Positions 1 to 13,038 of a DNA stretch of 64,000 nucleotides are shown here, in pieces. The position numbers and the translations under genes were made by a program. The DNA lies in contig JAEUJQ010000073.1 in the NCBI GenBank assembly GCA_016793095.1, forward strand, positions 1 to 64,000. The letters are read 5' to 3'. The notes beneath the pieces were generated by a model, which was not told the origin of the DNA, did no database searches, and was given only the letters and a program-made list of their open reading frames with translations. The DNA comes from Myxococcaceae bacterium. GTDB taxonomy: Bacteria; Myxococcota; Myxococcia; Myxococcales; Myxococcaceae. Position 1 is the stretch's first letter; each line of letters opens with the position of its first letter.

Positions 1-135
1 GCCGCCAGCCGTGGAGCCGCCAGCCGTCGAGCCGCCAGCCGTGGAGCCGCCCGCCGTCGAGCCGCCCGCCGTCGAGCCGCCAGCCGTGGAGCCGCCAGCC
101 GTGGAGCCGCCAGCCGTCGAGCCGCCAGCCGTGCC
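1..135. repeat. 15-bp tandem repeat encoding Gly-Gly-Ser-Thr-Ala
   Basis: About nine head-to-tail copies of a 15-bp unit (GCCGCCAGCCGTGGA on the plus strand, with A/C and G/C variants) run without interruption from the window start. Looser copies continue to about 330. They encode the linker of the lipoprotein on the minus strand. The unit is a whole number of codons, so copy-number change would alter linker length without breaking the frame. Confidence 0.85.
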
Positions 136-438
136 CCCCGCATCGCCGCCAGCCGTCGAACCACCCGCAGTCCCACCTGCTGCGGAGCCACCCGCGTCAC
201 CGCCAGCCGCGCCGCCTGCTGTCGAACCACCAGCAGCCCCACCGGCCGTGGAACCGCCCGCCGCTCCGCCAGCCGTCGAGCCTCCGGCAGCCGCGCCCCC
301 GGCCGTCGTTCCGCCGGCCATCGCGACGCCGCCCGCAGTGCCGCCCCCCACGCCCGCGTCTGGATCTTCGGGAACCACGACGCCGCAGTTGCAGCCCGCG
401 AAGACGACCGCACAGAACAACCCGATGACCTGCTTCAT
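1..438 (-). CDS. Linker-rich lipoprotein, N-terminal part (cut by window start)
   Basis: The gene opens with ATG and a 16-residue lipoprotein signal (hydrophobic stretch, lipobox FAGC with Cys16), followed by Asn-Cys-Gly and an acidic PEDPDAG stretch. From about residue 35 to the window edge it is almost only Gly-Gly-Ser/Asp-Thr/Ala-Ala repeats, encoded by near-identical 15-bp units. Such linkers hold a folded domain away from the outer membrane in myxobacterial lipoproteins; that domain would lie outside the window, so the function cannot be named. No strong Shine-Dalgarno sequence precedes the start. The Pro-Ala-Val reading on the opposite strand is a shadow of this repeat. Confidence 0.8.
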   Translation of the reverse strand, partial: MKQVIGLFCAVVFAGCNCGVVVPEDPDAGVGGGTAGGVAMAGGTTAGGAAAGGSTAGGAAGGSTAGGAAGGSTAGGAAGGDAGGSAAGGTAGGSTAGGDAGGTAGGSTAGGSTAGGSTAGGSTAGGSTAGGSTAGGSTAGGSTAGG

Positions 439-550
439 GTGACGCCCCGAGGTGAAGAAGTAGTCGGCTCGCGCTCTGCGCCGGCACGCTCAGCGCCCCT
501 GCAGGTTGGCCCGCTCAGAGAAGGCAAGTCAACCACCGGCTGACCGCACG

Positions 551-3500
551 TCAGGGGGTGCGCCTGCGCCACCAGGCGAGCACAGCGAGGAGCCAGCACA
601 GCGAGCTCATCGTGCTCCCACAACCGCAGCCGACCGCGAGCTCGCGGGGCCGCGTACCTGCGGCGCCTCCATCGAGCTCCTGTCCTGCGTCGCTCGTGGC
701 TCCGGCGTCGATGACTCCCGCGTCGTCGGAAACGCCCGAGTCAACCCCAGCATCAATCGCGAGCCCTGCATCCGCGCCCGCGTCCAGTGCGCCGGCGTCC
801 GATGGGCCCGCGTCCGGTGCGCCCGCGTCCGATGCGCCCGCGTCCGGTACGCCCGCGTCATCGATTGAGACTCCCGCGTCACTCACGCCGCCGTCCACCC
901 CCGCATCCTGGAGCCCACCATCGAGACCAGCGTCCGCCTCGAGGCCCCCATCCACAGCTCCGCAGAGGCCCTCGACCAGGCAACGGCCCGAGAGACAGTG
1001 GGCAGCGTCGCTGCACGGAGCGCCCGCCGCTCGTTTCCCGGCCAACCTCAGCCGGGCGCGGAAGTTGTGGTCGGGCGCGGGCATGAACCGCTGGGTGCCG
1101 AGCAGCCCCGGTCCCGCTGTCGAGTACGAGAGGAGGGGCATGCGGCCGGGCCCATAGGAGACGCTCACCGACACGGCGCCCTGCAGGTTCACGTCCGTTC
1201 CTTCGAGCTCCCCGCTCAGAATCGCCGCCGAGTTGTCCCAGAAGACGTTGAACTGCTGCCGCGGCTCGTCCCAGCCGACCGCCGGGTTCCCGTTGACGGT
1301 CGCTCTGGTGGCGATCGGCAGCCCCGAGCCATCGACGACGAGGCCCCCCGTGAAGCGCGCGCCGTAGATGCCGTAGATGCTGGGGGTCGAAACGCTCGCC
1401 CGCGTGTCCCGCCAGACGAAGAGCGCAGTGCTTCCGTTCGAGCTGACCGAGACCGAGTCGGACGTCTGGGCGCCCAGCGAGACCCCGATGCCGAGGGCGT
1501 CGAGCACCACACCACTCGTCGAGACCCGGGCGGCGAAGATGTCGGCGTTGCCGTTCCGGGTGTCCGTCCAGGCCACCAGGTAGTCACCGTCGTGCACCGT
1601 CACCTTCGGGCCGCTCTGGGTCCCGGCCGCGGCGGAGATGGGGAAGCCCGTCGTGTCGAGCACGAGGCCCGCGTTGGACAGGCGGGCTCCGTAGATGTCC
1701 GTGTTCATCGGTGAGAGGCCTGCCTGCCAGACGACGAGCGACCCCCCATCGAGGCTCGCGATGGACGGCGCGACGGCCGGCAGCGTGGGGTTGCTCGTGA
1801 CGGCGAGGCCGGTCGGGTCGAGGACAGCGCCGGCGGGAGACACCCGCGCTGCGTAGACCTGCGCGACAGGCGTTCGCAGGTCGGACCAGGCGACGACGTA
1901 GTTCGTGCCATCGAACGCGACGGCCGGCACTGACTCGTTGCCCGGCGCAGCGCTCACGACGAACGGCGCCGCGTCGAGGAAGGCTCCTGTCAGCGCGACC
2001 CTGATGGCGAAGACGTCCGCCCCACCATCCCGGAAGTCCTGCCACGCAGCGAGGAAGCTGGTGCCGTCGCTGGCCAGCGCGGGGGTGCTCTGCTGGTTCG
2101 CCGCGATGGACACCAGCACCCCCGCCGGGTCCTCCACGAGGACCGTCGGACCCAGCGTGACGCGCGTAGCGTAGATGTCTGGGGTGCCGTTGCGGGTGTC
2201 GCTGAAGGCCACGAGGTAGCGGGTCGATTCACCATCGAGCTTCGGCTCGGCCTCGGCTCCGCCGCCCGTGGACACCGGGACACCCATGGGGGTGACCGGC
2301 GTCGCGCTGCCGGTGAGGGCGGTGCCGAAGACGTCAGTCGTCGTGTTCCGGCCGTCTCTCCACACCACGAACTGGTCCGCGCCCGCGCCGCCGACCGCGA
2401 TGGCGGGCCAGTCCTGATCACCGGCGGCTCCCGACAGCAGAACCCCGGTGGCGTCCAGCACGGCGCCCGCAGTGCTGACGCGGGCCGCGTAGATGTCAGC
2501 GCCGTTCGTCGAGGATCGGCGGTCTGTCCACACCACGATGAAGTCGGCGCCGTTGAAGGCGACGTCTGCCTTGTCCTGCGCCGCCGCCGCGCGGTTGATC
2601 GGCACGACGGCGCTCACGGCGCCAGCCGCGCTCACCCGCGTTCCGTAGATGTCGGACTCGAGGTTGCGCGTGTCCTCCCACACGACGAAGGCGGTGCCCG
2701 AGGCCGGATCGGCGGCGGCGCGCGGCAGATACTGGCCCCAGCTCGCCGCGCTGATGGCGAGGTTCGGCGTGGGGTCGAGCACCACGCCAGCCGTCGTGAC
2801 GCGCGCGCCGTACACGTCGGGCGAGTTCATGCCGCCCTGGCGCAGGTCCTCCCAGACGACCAGGTAGTCGGTGCCGTTGAAGACGACGTCGGAGTTCACC
2901 TGGAGGCCGGTCGCGGTGGTGAGCGAGACGCCGTCGCCGTCCAGCGGCACGCCGGCGGTGCTGAGCCGCATGCCCGAGATGTCCGAGCCTCCGGCGCGCG
3001 TGTCGCTGAAGCTGACGTAGTACTGGCCGGCGCCGAAGGTGATGGCGGGTTGGTATTGCCCTCCCGGTCCGACGGCGATCGCGAGGCCGCCCGGGTCCAG
3101 CAGCGCGCCCAGCTGGTTGACGCGCGCGCCGTACAGATCCGAGCCCAGGCCACCGCGAAAGTCGCGCCACACCACCATCCACGTCGAGCCGTCGTACCCC
3201 ACCGCAGGAGCGTCTTGCTGCCCCGGCAGTGGCGCCAGGACCGGCTGGTCGATGCCCGACTCGCTCGAGAGGACCGGGTCGATGGTCGCAGGGAACCGGG
3301 ACCGCTCGACGAGGGCCGCCGGAACCGTGATGCGGAGACCGGCCGCGGTGCGCTTCGTCCTGAGCGCGTGGCGCTCGCCGTCAGCGGTGACCCACGTCGC
3401 GGGCCCGTAGACGACGAGCAGCTGCCCGGCCGCGAAGTGATGGCCGCGCGCCGTCACTCCCAGCCACCGGGCGTTCGTCTCGAGCTCCACCTCGAGGTCG

Positions 3501-3880
3501 CCCCGTCGGCCCGGCGCGGTCTCGAAGCGGAAGCTCTGCTCCACTCCGTCTCCACGGTTCTGGAGCAGCTCGACGAAGCCCCGTCGCGAGACCTCGAGCT
3601 GATCCACGCCGCGCGGCTGGACGGCGCGCACCGTGACGTCGAGCGCCTGACTGCCGCGGCTGACGCGACGCAGGTCGAGCCGCAGCGCGCCGTCCACCGG
3701 GCCCACGTCGCGATCGCCGATGGGGAAGAAGGAGATCGCGCCGCGCTCGTCACGCTCGAGTCGATGGGTGTCGTGGCCAGCGACGTACTGTCCGCCCTCG
3801 CGACGGAACGCGAAGTGGACCTGATCGACGACCGACGGCGCACCCTGCAGCGACAGCGCGAGGACGAGCGTCAGCGTCAC
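551..3880 (-). CDS. Secreted repeat protein with MYXO-CTERM-like tail
   Basis: A 1109-residue exported protein. It starts with GTG and a short hydrophobic signal. Residues ~1-190 form a beta-rich head. From ~200 to ~930 there are about twelve copies of a ~60-residue repeat whose signature is a VVW-D-R stretch, then D-I/V-Y-G/A-x-R-V and x-G-x-V-L-D, which suggests beta-propeller-like blades. A short Cys cluster (CSDAAHC...CLVEGLC) follows, then an Asp-Ala-Gly linker. The C-terminus is a small Cys-Gly motif (GCGCGS), a hydrophobic helix and WRRR. This is the MYXO-CTERM arrangement thought to sort proteins to the myxobacterial cell surface. It is probably a surface adhesin or scaffold; no catalytic motif is visible. 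Confidence 0.85.
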   Translation of the reverse strand: MTLTLVLALSLQGAPSVVDQVHFAFRREGGQYVAGHDTHRLERDERGAISFFPIGDRDVGPVDGALRLDLRRVSRGSQALDVTVRAVQPRGVDQLEVSRRGFVELLQNRGDGVEQSFRFETAPGRRGDLEVELETNARWLGVTARGHHFAAGQLLVVYGPATWVTADGERHALRTKRTAAGLRITVPAALVERSRFPATIDPVLSSESGIDQPVLAPLPGQQDAPAVGYDGSTWMVVWRDFRGGLGSDLYGARVNQLGALLDPGGLAIAVGPGGQYQPAITFGAGQYYVSFSDTRAGGSDISGMRLSTAGVPLDGDGVSLTTATGLQVNSDVVFNGTDYLVVWEDLRQGGMNSPDVYGARVTTAGVVLDPTPNLAISAASWGQYLPRAAADPASGTAFVVWEDTRNLESDIYGTRVSAAGAVSAVVPINRAAAAQDKADVAFNGADFIVVWTDRRSSTNGADIYAARVSTAGAVLDATGVLLSGAAGDQDWPAIAVGGAGADQFVVWRDGRNTTTDVFGTALTGSATPVTPMGVPVSTGGGAEAEPKLDGESTRYLVAFSDTRNGTPDIYATRVTLGPTVLVEDPAGVLVSIAANQQSTPALASDGTSFLAAWQDFRDGGADVFAIRVALTGAFLDAAPFVVSAAPGNESVPAVAFDGTNYVVAWSDLRTPVAQVYAARVSPAGAVLDPTGLAVTSNPTLPAVAPSIASLDGGSLVVWQAGLSPMNTDIYGARLSNAGLVLDTTGFPISAAAGTQSGPKVTVHDGDYLVAWTDTRNGNADIFAARVSTSGVVLDALGIGVSLGAQTSDSVSVSSNGSTALFVWRDTRASVSTPSIYGIYGARFTGGLVVDGSGLPIATRATVNGNPAVGWDEPRQQFNVFWDNSAAILSGELEGTDVNLQGAVSVSVSYGPGRMPLLSYSTAGPGLLGTQRFMPAPDHNFRARLRLAGKRAAGAPCSDAAHCLSGRCLVEGLCGAVDGGLEADAGLDGGLQDAGVDGGVSDAGVSIDDAGVPDAGASDAGAPDAGPSDAGALDAGADAGLAIDAGVDSGVSDDAGVIDAGATSDAGQELDGGAAGTRPRELAVGCGCGSTMSSLCWLLAVLAWWRRRTP

Positions 3881-3919
3881 CCCCGCACCATACTCCAGCC
3901 TCGCGCTGCCCGGCCGCGC

Positions 3920-5551
<1,632 letters not shown>

Positions 5552-5669
5552 GCGATCTCCAGAGAGCGTGGCGACCAGGCTGGCGTAGCGAGTTCGCGTG
5601 GGCTGGTCGAGCACCACTTTCGCGGCGTCGGAGGGTGACTCGCGCCCGGCCCGGCGTTACATCGGCGGG

Positions 5670-7085
<1,416 letters not shown>

Positions 7086-7186
7086 ACCACTGAGAATGGG
7101 AGGCCGGGCCCCCACCCCTGTTCGTTCCTGCATGCCCTGAAACCGCCTTGATTTCTCAGCTGTTTTTCAATGGTGAAAGGGTCGCC

Positions 7187-7200
7187 TTGCAACGCTGCAA
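7187..7200. promoter_or_regulatory. Candidate enhancer (upstream activating) inverted repeat
   Basis: TTGCA-ACGC-TGCAA, a perfect 5-bp inverted repeat about 80-90 bp upstream of the predicted start of the small RNA. That is a usual place for an NtrC-family activator dimer to bind, and the neighbouring regulator is the obvious candidate. The arms are short, so this is a weak inference. Confidence 0.35.
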
Positions 7201-7253
7201 CCGGGTTGGCATGGGATGAGGCCCAAGACCTTGAATTCACTGGCTTGTGGCGC

Positions 7254-7269
7254 TGGCATGATGATGGCT
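7254..7269 (+). promoter_or_regulatory. Sigma-54 (-24/-12) promoter
   Basis: TGGCATGATGATGGCT matches the sigma-54 consensus TGGCACG-N4-TTGCW at all but two informative positions, with the invariant GG and GC correctly spaced. It predicts initiation near 7280, just upstream of the stem-loops of the small RNA. Sigma-54 promoters need an AAA+ activator, and one is encoded immediately upstream. Confidence 0.8.
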
Positions 7270-7279
7270 AAGCGATCAC

Positions 7280-7400
7280 TCAGCTCGACGAATTCGAGGT
7301 TGAAGGAGGTTCCCCCCCACCACTTCAGCAGCCTCGTCGGGCTGGCAGTCTGAGAAGACCCGCGGCTCAGTACCTTCCTGGTACTGGGCCGCCTTCTTTT
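7280..7400 (+). ncRNA. pxr: Candidate Pxr small regulatory RNA
   Basis: A ~120-nt transcript is predicted between the sigma-54 promoter and an intrinsic terminator, with no convincing reading frame. It folds into four stem-loops: 7284-7298 (CTCGA/TCGAG), 7301-7327 (TGAAG/CTTCA closing a loop with a run of exactly seven cytosines, 7312-7318), 7329-7344 (CAGCC/GGCTG) and the terminator. In Myxococcus xanthus, Pxr is a sigma-54-dependent RNA that blocks fruiting-body development while nutrients last. It sits next to an NtrC-type regulator gene (pxrR), and a developmental-gain mutation hit a seven-cytosine run. Promoter class, neighbour, size and C7 loop all match; the identity is from memory of that work, not from an alignment. 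Confidence 0.75.
7362..7400 (+). terminator. Intrinsic terminator of the small RNA
   Basis: A 13-bp stem with a single G-U pair (7362-7374 with 7380-7392) and a five-base loop TTCCT is followed by CTTCTTTT. This is the clearest Rho-independent terminator I found in the window. It ends right before the start region of the GspF-like gene, so that gene probably depends on its own promoter or on read-through. Confidence 0.85.
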
Positions 7401-7436
7401 GTGCCGTGTGCGGGCGCTTTGGAAGAAGCTGCCCTG

Positions 7437-8483
7437 GTGGCGCTCTGGTCGAAGAACCTGCTGAGCCGGTGGACGCTCCTTCGCAAGCAGGAGGTCTTCT
7501 ACCGTCAGTTCCACGCGCTCGTCCGCGCCGGCGTTCCCCTGCCGACGGCCTTCGTCCAGCTTCGCGCCTACGCGCCGTCAGAGGCGTTCGCTGCCGGGCT
7601 GTCGGTGGTGGCGCAGGCCGTGGCTCGAGGACAGACGCTGGCGGCCGCCCTCGAGGCGCAGCCGCACCTCTTCGACCCGGATCAGGTCGAGCTGCTGTCC
7701 GCGGCTGAGCAGGCGGGCACGCTCGACAAGGTGACGGCGGCGCTCGCGAAGCACCTCGAGGAGGTTCGCCGGCTGCGGTGGCAGGCCTTCATGTCGTCCA
7801 TCTGGCCGGCCTACCTGCTGGGCACGCTCATCTTCATCGGCCCGCTCGTGGGGGTGGCGTCGCAGTCGCAGGTGCGGTCGCTGGGCCAGGTCGGCGGCGC
7901 GTACGTGGCGGGCCTCGTGCCCCTGCTCCTGGTCGGCGTCTCGGTGCTGCTCACGGTGGTGTTCCTGCCGGTGGCGATCGCCGCGTTCGGGGCCGAGCGT
8001 CAGTGGGACGCGTTCGCGCTCCGGCTCCCGGGCGTCGGGTCAGCGCTGCGCTCGCTCGCGGCCTCGAGGGCGCTGCTCACCCTGGGGCTGAGCTTGTCGG
8101 CGGGCCTCGAGATCGCGCGCGCGGTGCGGGTCGCGGTGATCTCCACGGGCCGGCCGTCGCTCGCCTCGAAGGCCGACGCGGCGGTCGCCAGCATCCGTCA
8201 GGGAGGCACGCTCTTCGACGCGCTGAACGCCCTCTCGCTCTTCGACCGCAACACCATCGGGCAGCTCGGCATCGCGGAGACGACGGGAACGCTCGGCGAG
8301 ACCCTCGAGCGGCTCGCCCCCGAGGTCCACGAGGAGACGCTCCGGGCCGTGCGGCTGCTCACGCTGGTCATCGCCGGGCTCATCGCCGTCCTCGCGCTCG
8401 GCTTCATCGTGAAGGGGCTGCTGGCGACCCTCTTCGGCCCCATCAAGACGTACTACGACCTCGCCGGCCAGCCGACGCAGTGA
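7437..8483 (+). CDS. GspF/PilC-like inner-membrane platform protein (orphan)
   Basis: A polytopic inner-membrane protein of the T2SF family, which forms the platform of type II secretion and type IV pilus machines. Two copies of the cytoplasmic four-helix domain are visible: residues ~15-105 (FYRQFHALVRAGVPL...LSAAEQAGTLDKV) and ~190-300 (ALLTLGLSLSAGLEIARAV...LGIAETTGTLGETLERLA). Membrane helices lie at ~118-138, ~152-180 and ~310-332. At about 348 residues it is slightly shorter than classic GspF. No ATPase, secretin or pseudopilin gene is nearby, so the machine it serves is unknown. The start is uncertain: GTG at 7437 follows GGAAGAAG, while GTG at 7401 would abut the terminator T-tract. 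Confidence 0.82.
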   Translation: MALWSKNLLSRWTLLRKQEVFYRQFHALVRAGVPLPTAFVQLRAYAPSEAFAAGLSVVAQAVARGQTLAAALEAQPHLFDPDQVELLSAAEQAGTLDKVTAALAKHLEEVRRLRWQAFMSSIWPAYLLGTLIFIGPLVGVASQSQVRSLGQVGGAYVAGLVPLLLVGVSVLLTVVFLPVAIAAFGAERQWDAFALRLPGVGSALRSLAASRALLTLGLSLSAGLEIARAVRVAVISTGRPSLASKADAAVASIRQGGTLFDALNALSLFDRNTIGQLGIAETTGTLGETLERLAPEVHEETLRAVRLLTLVIAGLIAVLALGFIVKGLLATLFGPIKTYYDLAGQPTQ

Positions 8484-8498
8484 GCCTTTCAGCCCGGG

Positions 8499-9434
8499 TC
8501 ACGAGAGCAGGCCGAGCATCGACTCGAGCCACTCCTGGACCTGGCGGTGGGTCGGGATCTGGTTCTGGTCGAGGGCCCAGGAGAAGAGGGGCCCGGCCAG
8601 CTCCCCCGCGCTGCGGAAGCGCTGCCGCACGTCGGGGGCGAGCGCCTTCTGGATGACGACGGCCAGCGGCTTGTCCACGTAGTCGGGGATGTTGAGCTTC
8701 GCGGTGCGGATGAGCTGCATGAGCTCGGGCTCGGCGGCGCCGGTCTTCTGAAACGGGTGGTAGCCCACCACGAGCTCGTGCAGCATCACCCCGACGGCCC
8801 AGAGATCGCTCGACAGGCTCGGCGGCTCGCCGCGCGTCTGCTCTGGCGACAGGTACGAGAGCTTGCCCGCGGCCACGCCCTCGCCCGGCCCGAGGTCGAG
8901 GTGCCCCGAGCTCGCCACGCCGAAGTCCCCGAGCTTCACCTCGCCGCTCCCGGAGAAGAAGACGTTCGCGGGGTTGACGTCGGAGTGCACGAGCCCCAGC
9001 GCGCGGCCGGTGCGCGTCTTCGCGGTGTGAAAGTACGCCAGCGCGCGCAGCACCTCGATGCAGAGGTGAACACCCATGCCGAGCGGGAAGCCGCGCATCT
9101 GCTTGCGGTGCGCCTCCATCACCTCGCGAAGGTCTCCGCCGATGAGGAACTCCATGGCGATGAAGGGGCGGCCGAAGGCGCTGCCCACCTCGAGCATGCG
9201 CACCAGGTTCGGGTGGTCGAGCAGGCTCATCAGGTCGGCTTCGTCGGCGAACTTCTCTTCCGACATGCCCTTGCGCATGAGCTTGAGCGCGACGTTCACC
9301 TGGTCGCCCTTCTCGTCCACCGCCTCGGCGAGGAAGACCTCGGCCATGCCACCCTGACCGAGTCGCGAGCGGATGAGGTACCGGCCGAAGAGTCGGCTCG
9401 GCACCTCGACGGTCTGAACGGGGGTGCCGGCCAT
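8499..9434 (-). CDS. Ser/Thr protein kinase, non-RD type
   Basis: A cytoplasmic Hanks-type kinase of 311 residues with almost no sequence outside the catalytic domain. Visible motifs are the glycine loop GQGGMAEV, Lys in VALKLM, DFG, and SPE in place of APE. The catalytic loop reads HSDVNPANV: the catalytic Asp and metal-binding Asn are kept, but the Arg of the usual HRD is Ser. RD-type kinases use that Arg for control by activation-loop phosphorylation, so this one may be constitutively active or controlled by a partner. It has no membrane segment or sensor domain. The start is placed at the ATG before AGTPVQT; an upstream GTG would add 13 residues. It is divergent from a larger kinase and the two share an ~80-bp upstream region. 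Confidence 0.9.
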   Translation of the reverse strand: MAGTPVQTVEVPSRLFGRYLIRSRLGQGGMAEVFLAEAVDEKGDQVNVALKLMRKGMSEEKFADEADLMSLLDHPNLVRMLEVGSAFGRPFIAMEFLIGGDLREVMEAHRKQMRGFPLGMGVHLCIEVLRALAYFHTAKTRTGRALGLVHSDVNPANVFFSGSGEVKLGDFGVASSGHLDLGPGEGVAAGKLSYLSPEQTRGEPPSLSSDLWAVGVMLHELVVGYHPFQKTGAAEPELMQLIRTAKLNIPDYVDKPLAVVIQKALAPDVRQRFRSAGELAGPLFSWALDQNQIPTHRQVQEWLESMLGLLS

Positions 9435-9514
9435 GGCGGGCAGAGTGTAGCCATGGGCGCACATGCCTTTCACGCGAATCCGCCCGGCCCTTGACGGTAG
9501 ACTCGCGCCTTCGA

Positions 9515-11374
<1,860 letters not shown>

Positions 11375-11838
11375 CCGCGGCGTCGCGCGTTGACCTTCAC
11401 CGGCAAGCCGGGGGCGCTCGCAGCGGGGGCGTTGCCGAGTCACCGGTCGCCATTGTCTTCCAGCACAACCGGGACTTCGCGCGCGTGTTCGGCATGCGCC
11501 GACCGAGGCGACGCAGCGCTGCCACTCGTTGCGGGAGCGCCGGGTTCGACCGCCGCCGCTCAGCGGCACCTTGAGTGGGTCCTTCACCTGGCAGCGATGC
11601 CACCTGGCGCCTCGAAGCGCGGGTGCTCTCCAACGAGGGAACGGACATCTCGGCGAAGGGCGTCGAGCTGTGGCCCAGGCCGGACGGCGGCTCGCGGTGT
11701 CCGTCGGCTCCCGTGAGCGCAGCGGCCGGGCCAATCGCCCCGGTGCCGCTCCTGTTCGCCCCGACGCCTGTGCTGATGGCTCGCGTCGGTGGTGGCGACG
11801 CCGAGGAACGGTCGCGCCTGTGACGCCCGCGACGACGC
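11375..11838. other. Intergenic stretch without a recognisable gene
   Basis: About 460 bp between the PEGA kinase gene and the glycosyltransferase gene. Several short frames are open on both strands, but none has a convincing start, codon pattern or motif, and they overlap one another. It may hold the remains of a decayed gene; I see no repeat, promoter or terminator worth naming. Confidence 0.5.
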
Positions 11839-13038
11839 TCAGCCGACCAGCGCGCGCAAGGCCCGCTGCACCCCGTCGGTGATGACGCCTGAAGCGACCT
11901 CCTTCGCGCGCTCGACGAGCGCTGGCGCCGCGAGCCGTTGGAGCACCGCAGCGAAGCGTGGCCCGGTCAGCCCGAAGCGCGGCGCGCCGAAGCCCACGCC
12001 AGCGAGCTCGAGCCGGTGCGCCGTGTAGAACTGGTCGAGCAGGTGCGGCAGCACGGCCTGCGCAAGGCCGGCGCGCGCCACCGCGTGGGTGGTGCCGATG
12101 CCGCCGTGGTGCACCGCCGCCGCGCAGCGCGGGAAGAGCAGGTGGTGGGGCTCCTCATCGACGACGCAGACCCACTCGTCGTCCGCCAACTGAAAGCCCG
12201 CCCAGCCGCGCGACACCAGCACCCGGCGCCTGGCCAGCCGCGCGCCGTCCGCGATGGCGGCCGCCGTGCGCGCGGGCTTCGGGTCCGCCATGCTGCCGAA
12301 GCCGACGAAGACGGGGGGCTCTCCTGCCGCGAGGAACGCTGCCGCCTTCTCCGACAGCGCGCCGGCGTCGTCGTGGAACACCGCGCCCGTCTGGTGCACC
12401 TCGCGCGCCGGCGGCAGCTGGCTCGCGAGCGGGAAGAGTGACGGCTCGGCCGCCAGCAGGCACACGTCGGCGAGGAAGGTGGGCCACACCGCAGGCACCG
12501 GCGCGAGGCCCACCTCGGCGCGCCGGCGGTTGAGCGGGCCCTTGAGGAAGGCGCCCCAGAGCAGCTCGTTGAAGCGCCAGCTGAGCCGGTTGAGCCACGC
12601 GGGCAACGTCTGCGCCCGCACGAAGGGCGCCGGGTGCTCGGCCGAGGGAAGGAGGAACGGCGACAGCGCGAGGAAGCGGTACGGCACGTCGTGGAGCTCC
12701 GCGAGGAGCCGTCCGGCCGCGAACACCGAGCACCCCAGCACGAGGTCACAGCGCCCGGCTGCCTCTCGCATCGCGTCGACCTGCGCGTCCACCTCGCGCC
12801 GCAGGAGCGGCAGCGTGCGCAGCAGGTCGATGAAGCGCCCCTCCGCGGCCGCGCGGGAGACCGCCGCGTAGTCGAGTCCCACCCCCGTCGCCTCGAGGCC
12901 CCGGGCGCGCACCCACCCGAGGCTGCTCGGCGGCACGAAGACCTCACACGCGTGGCCGGCCGCGACGAGCGCCTTCGCCGTCAGCACCGCTGGCTGCACG
13001 TCGCCTCGCGTCCCGAACGCCGCCACCAGCACCCGCAT
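11839..13038 (-). CDS. GT1/GT28-type nucleotide-sugar glycosyltransferase
   Basis: A 399-residue glycosyltransferase with the two-domain GT-B build of the UDP-glucuronosyl/MGT/sterol glucosyltransferase group. The N-terminus begins MRVLVAAFGTRGDVQP, the typical acceptor-side glycine loop (G-T-R-G-D). The C-terminal donor-binding half has FVGFGSMADP and then AAVHHGGIGTTHAVARAG, the diphosphate-binding HHGG-x-GT signature, and LLDQFYTAHRL. It should move a sugar from a UDP- or dTDP-sugar onto a lipid or small-molecule acceptor. No biosynthetic cluster surrounds it, so the acceptor is unknown. The start is the ATG at the beginning of the conserved fold; the open frame extends 78 codons further but that part lacks homology-like sequence. 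Confidence 0.88.
   Translation of the reverse strand: MRVLVAAFGTRGDVQPAVLTAKALVAAGHACEVFVPPSSLGWVRARGLEATGVGLDYAAVSRAAAEGRFIDLLRTLPLLRREVDAQVDAMREAAGRCDLVLGCSVFAAGRLLAELHDVPYRFLALSPFLLPSAEHPAPFVRAQTLPAWLNRLSWRFNELLWGAFLKGPLNRRRAEVGLAPVPAVWPTFLADVCLLAAEPSLFPLASQLPPAREVHQTGAVFHDDAGALSEKAAAFLAAGEPPVFVGFGSMADPKPARTAAAIADGARLARRRVLVSRGWAGFQLADDEWVCVVDEEPHHLLFPRCAAAVHHGGIGTTHAVARAGLAQAVLPHLLDQFYTAHRLELAGVGFGAPRFGLTGPRFAAVLQRLAAPALVERAKEVASGVITDGVQRALRALVG

Noticed and set aside
11-442. Pro-Ala-Val repeat protein on the plus strand
   Set aside because: It is the antisense reading of the Gly-Ser-Thr-Ala linker of the minus-strand lipoprotein, which has a clear signal peptide.
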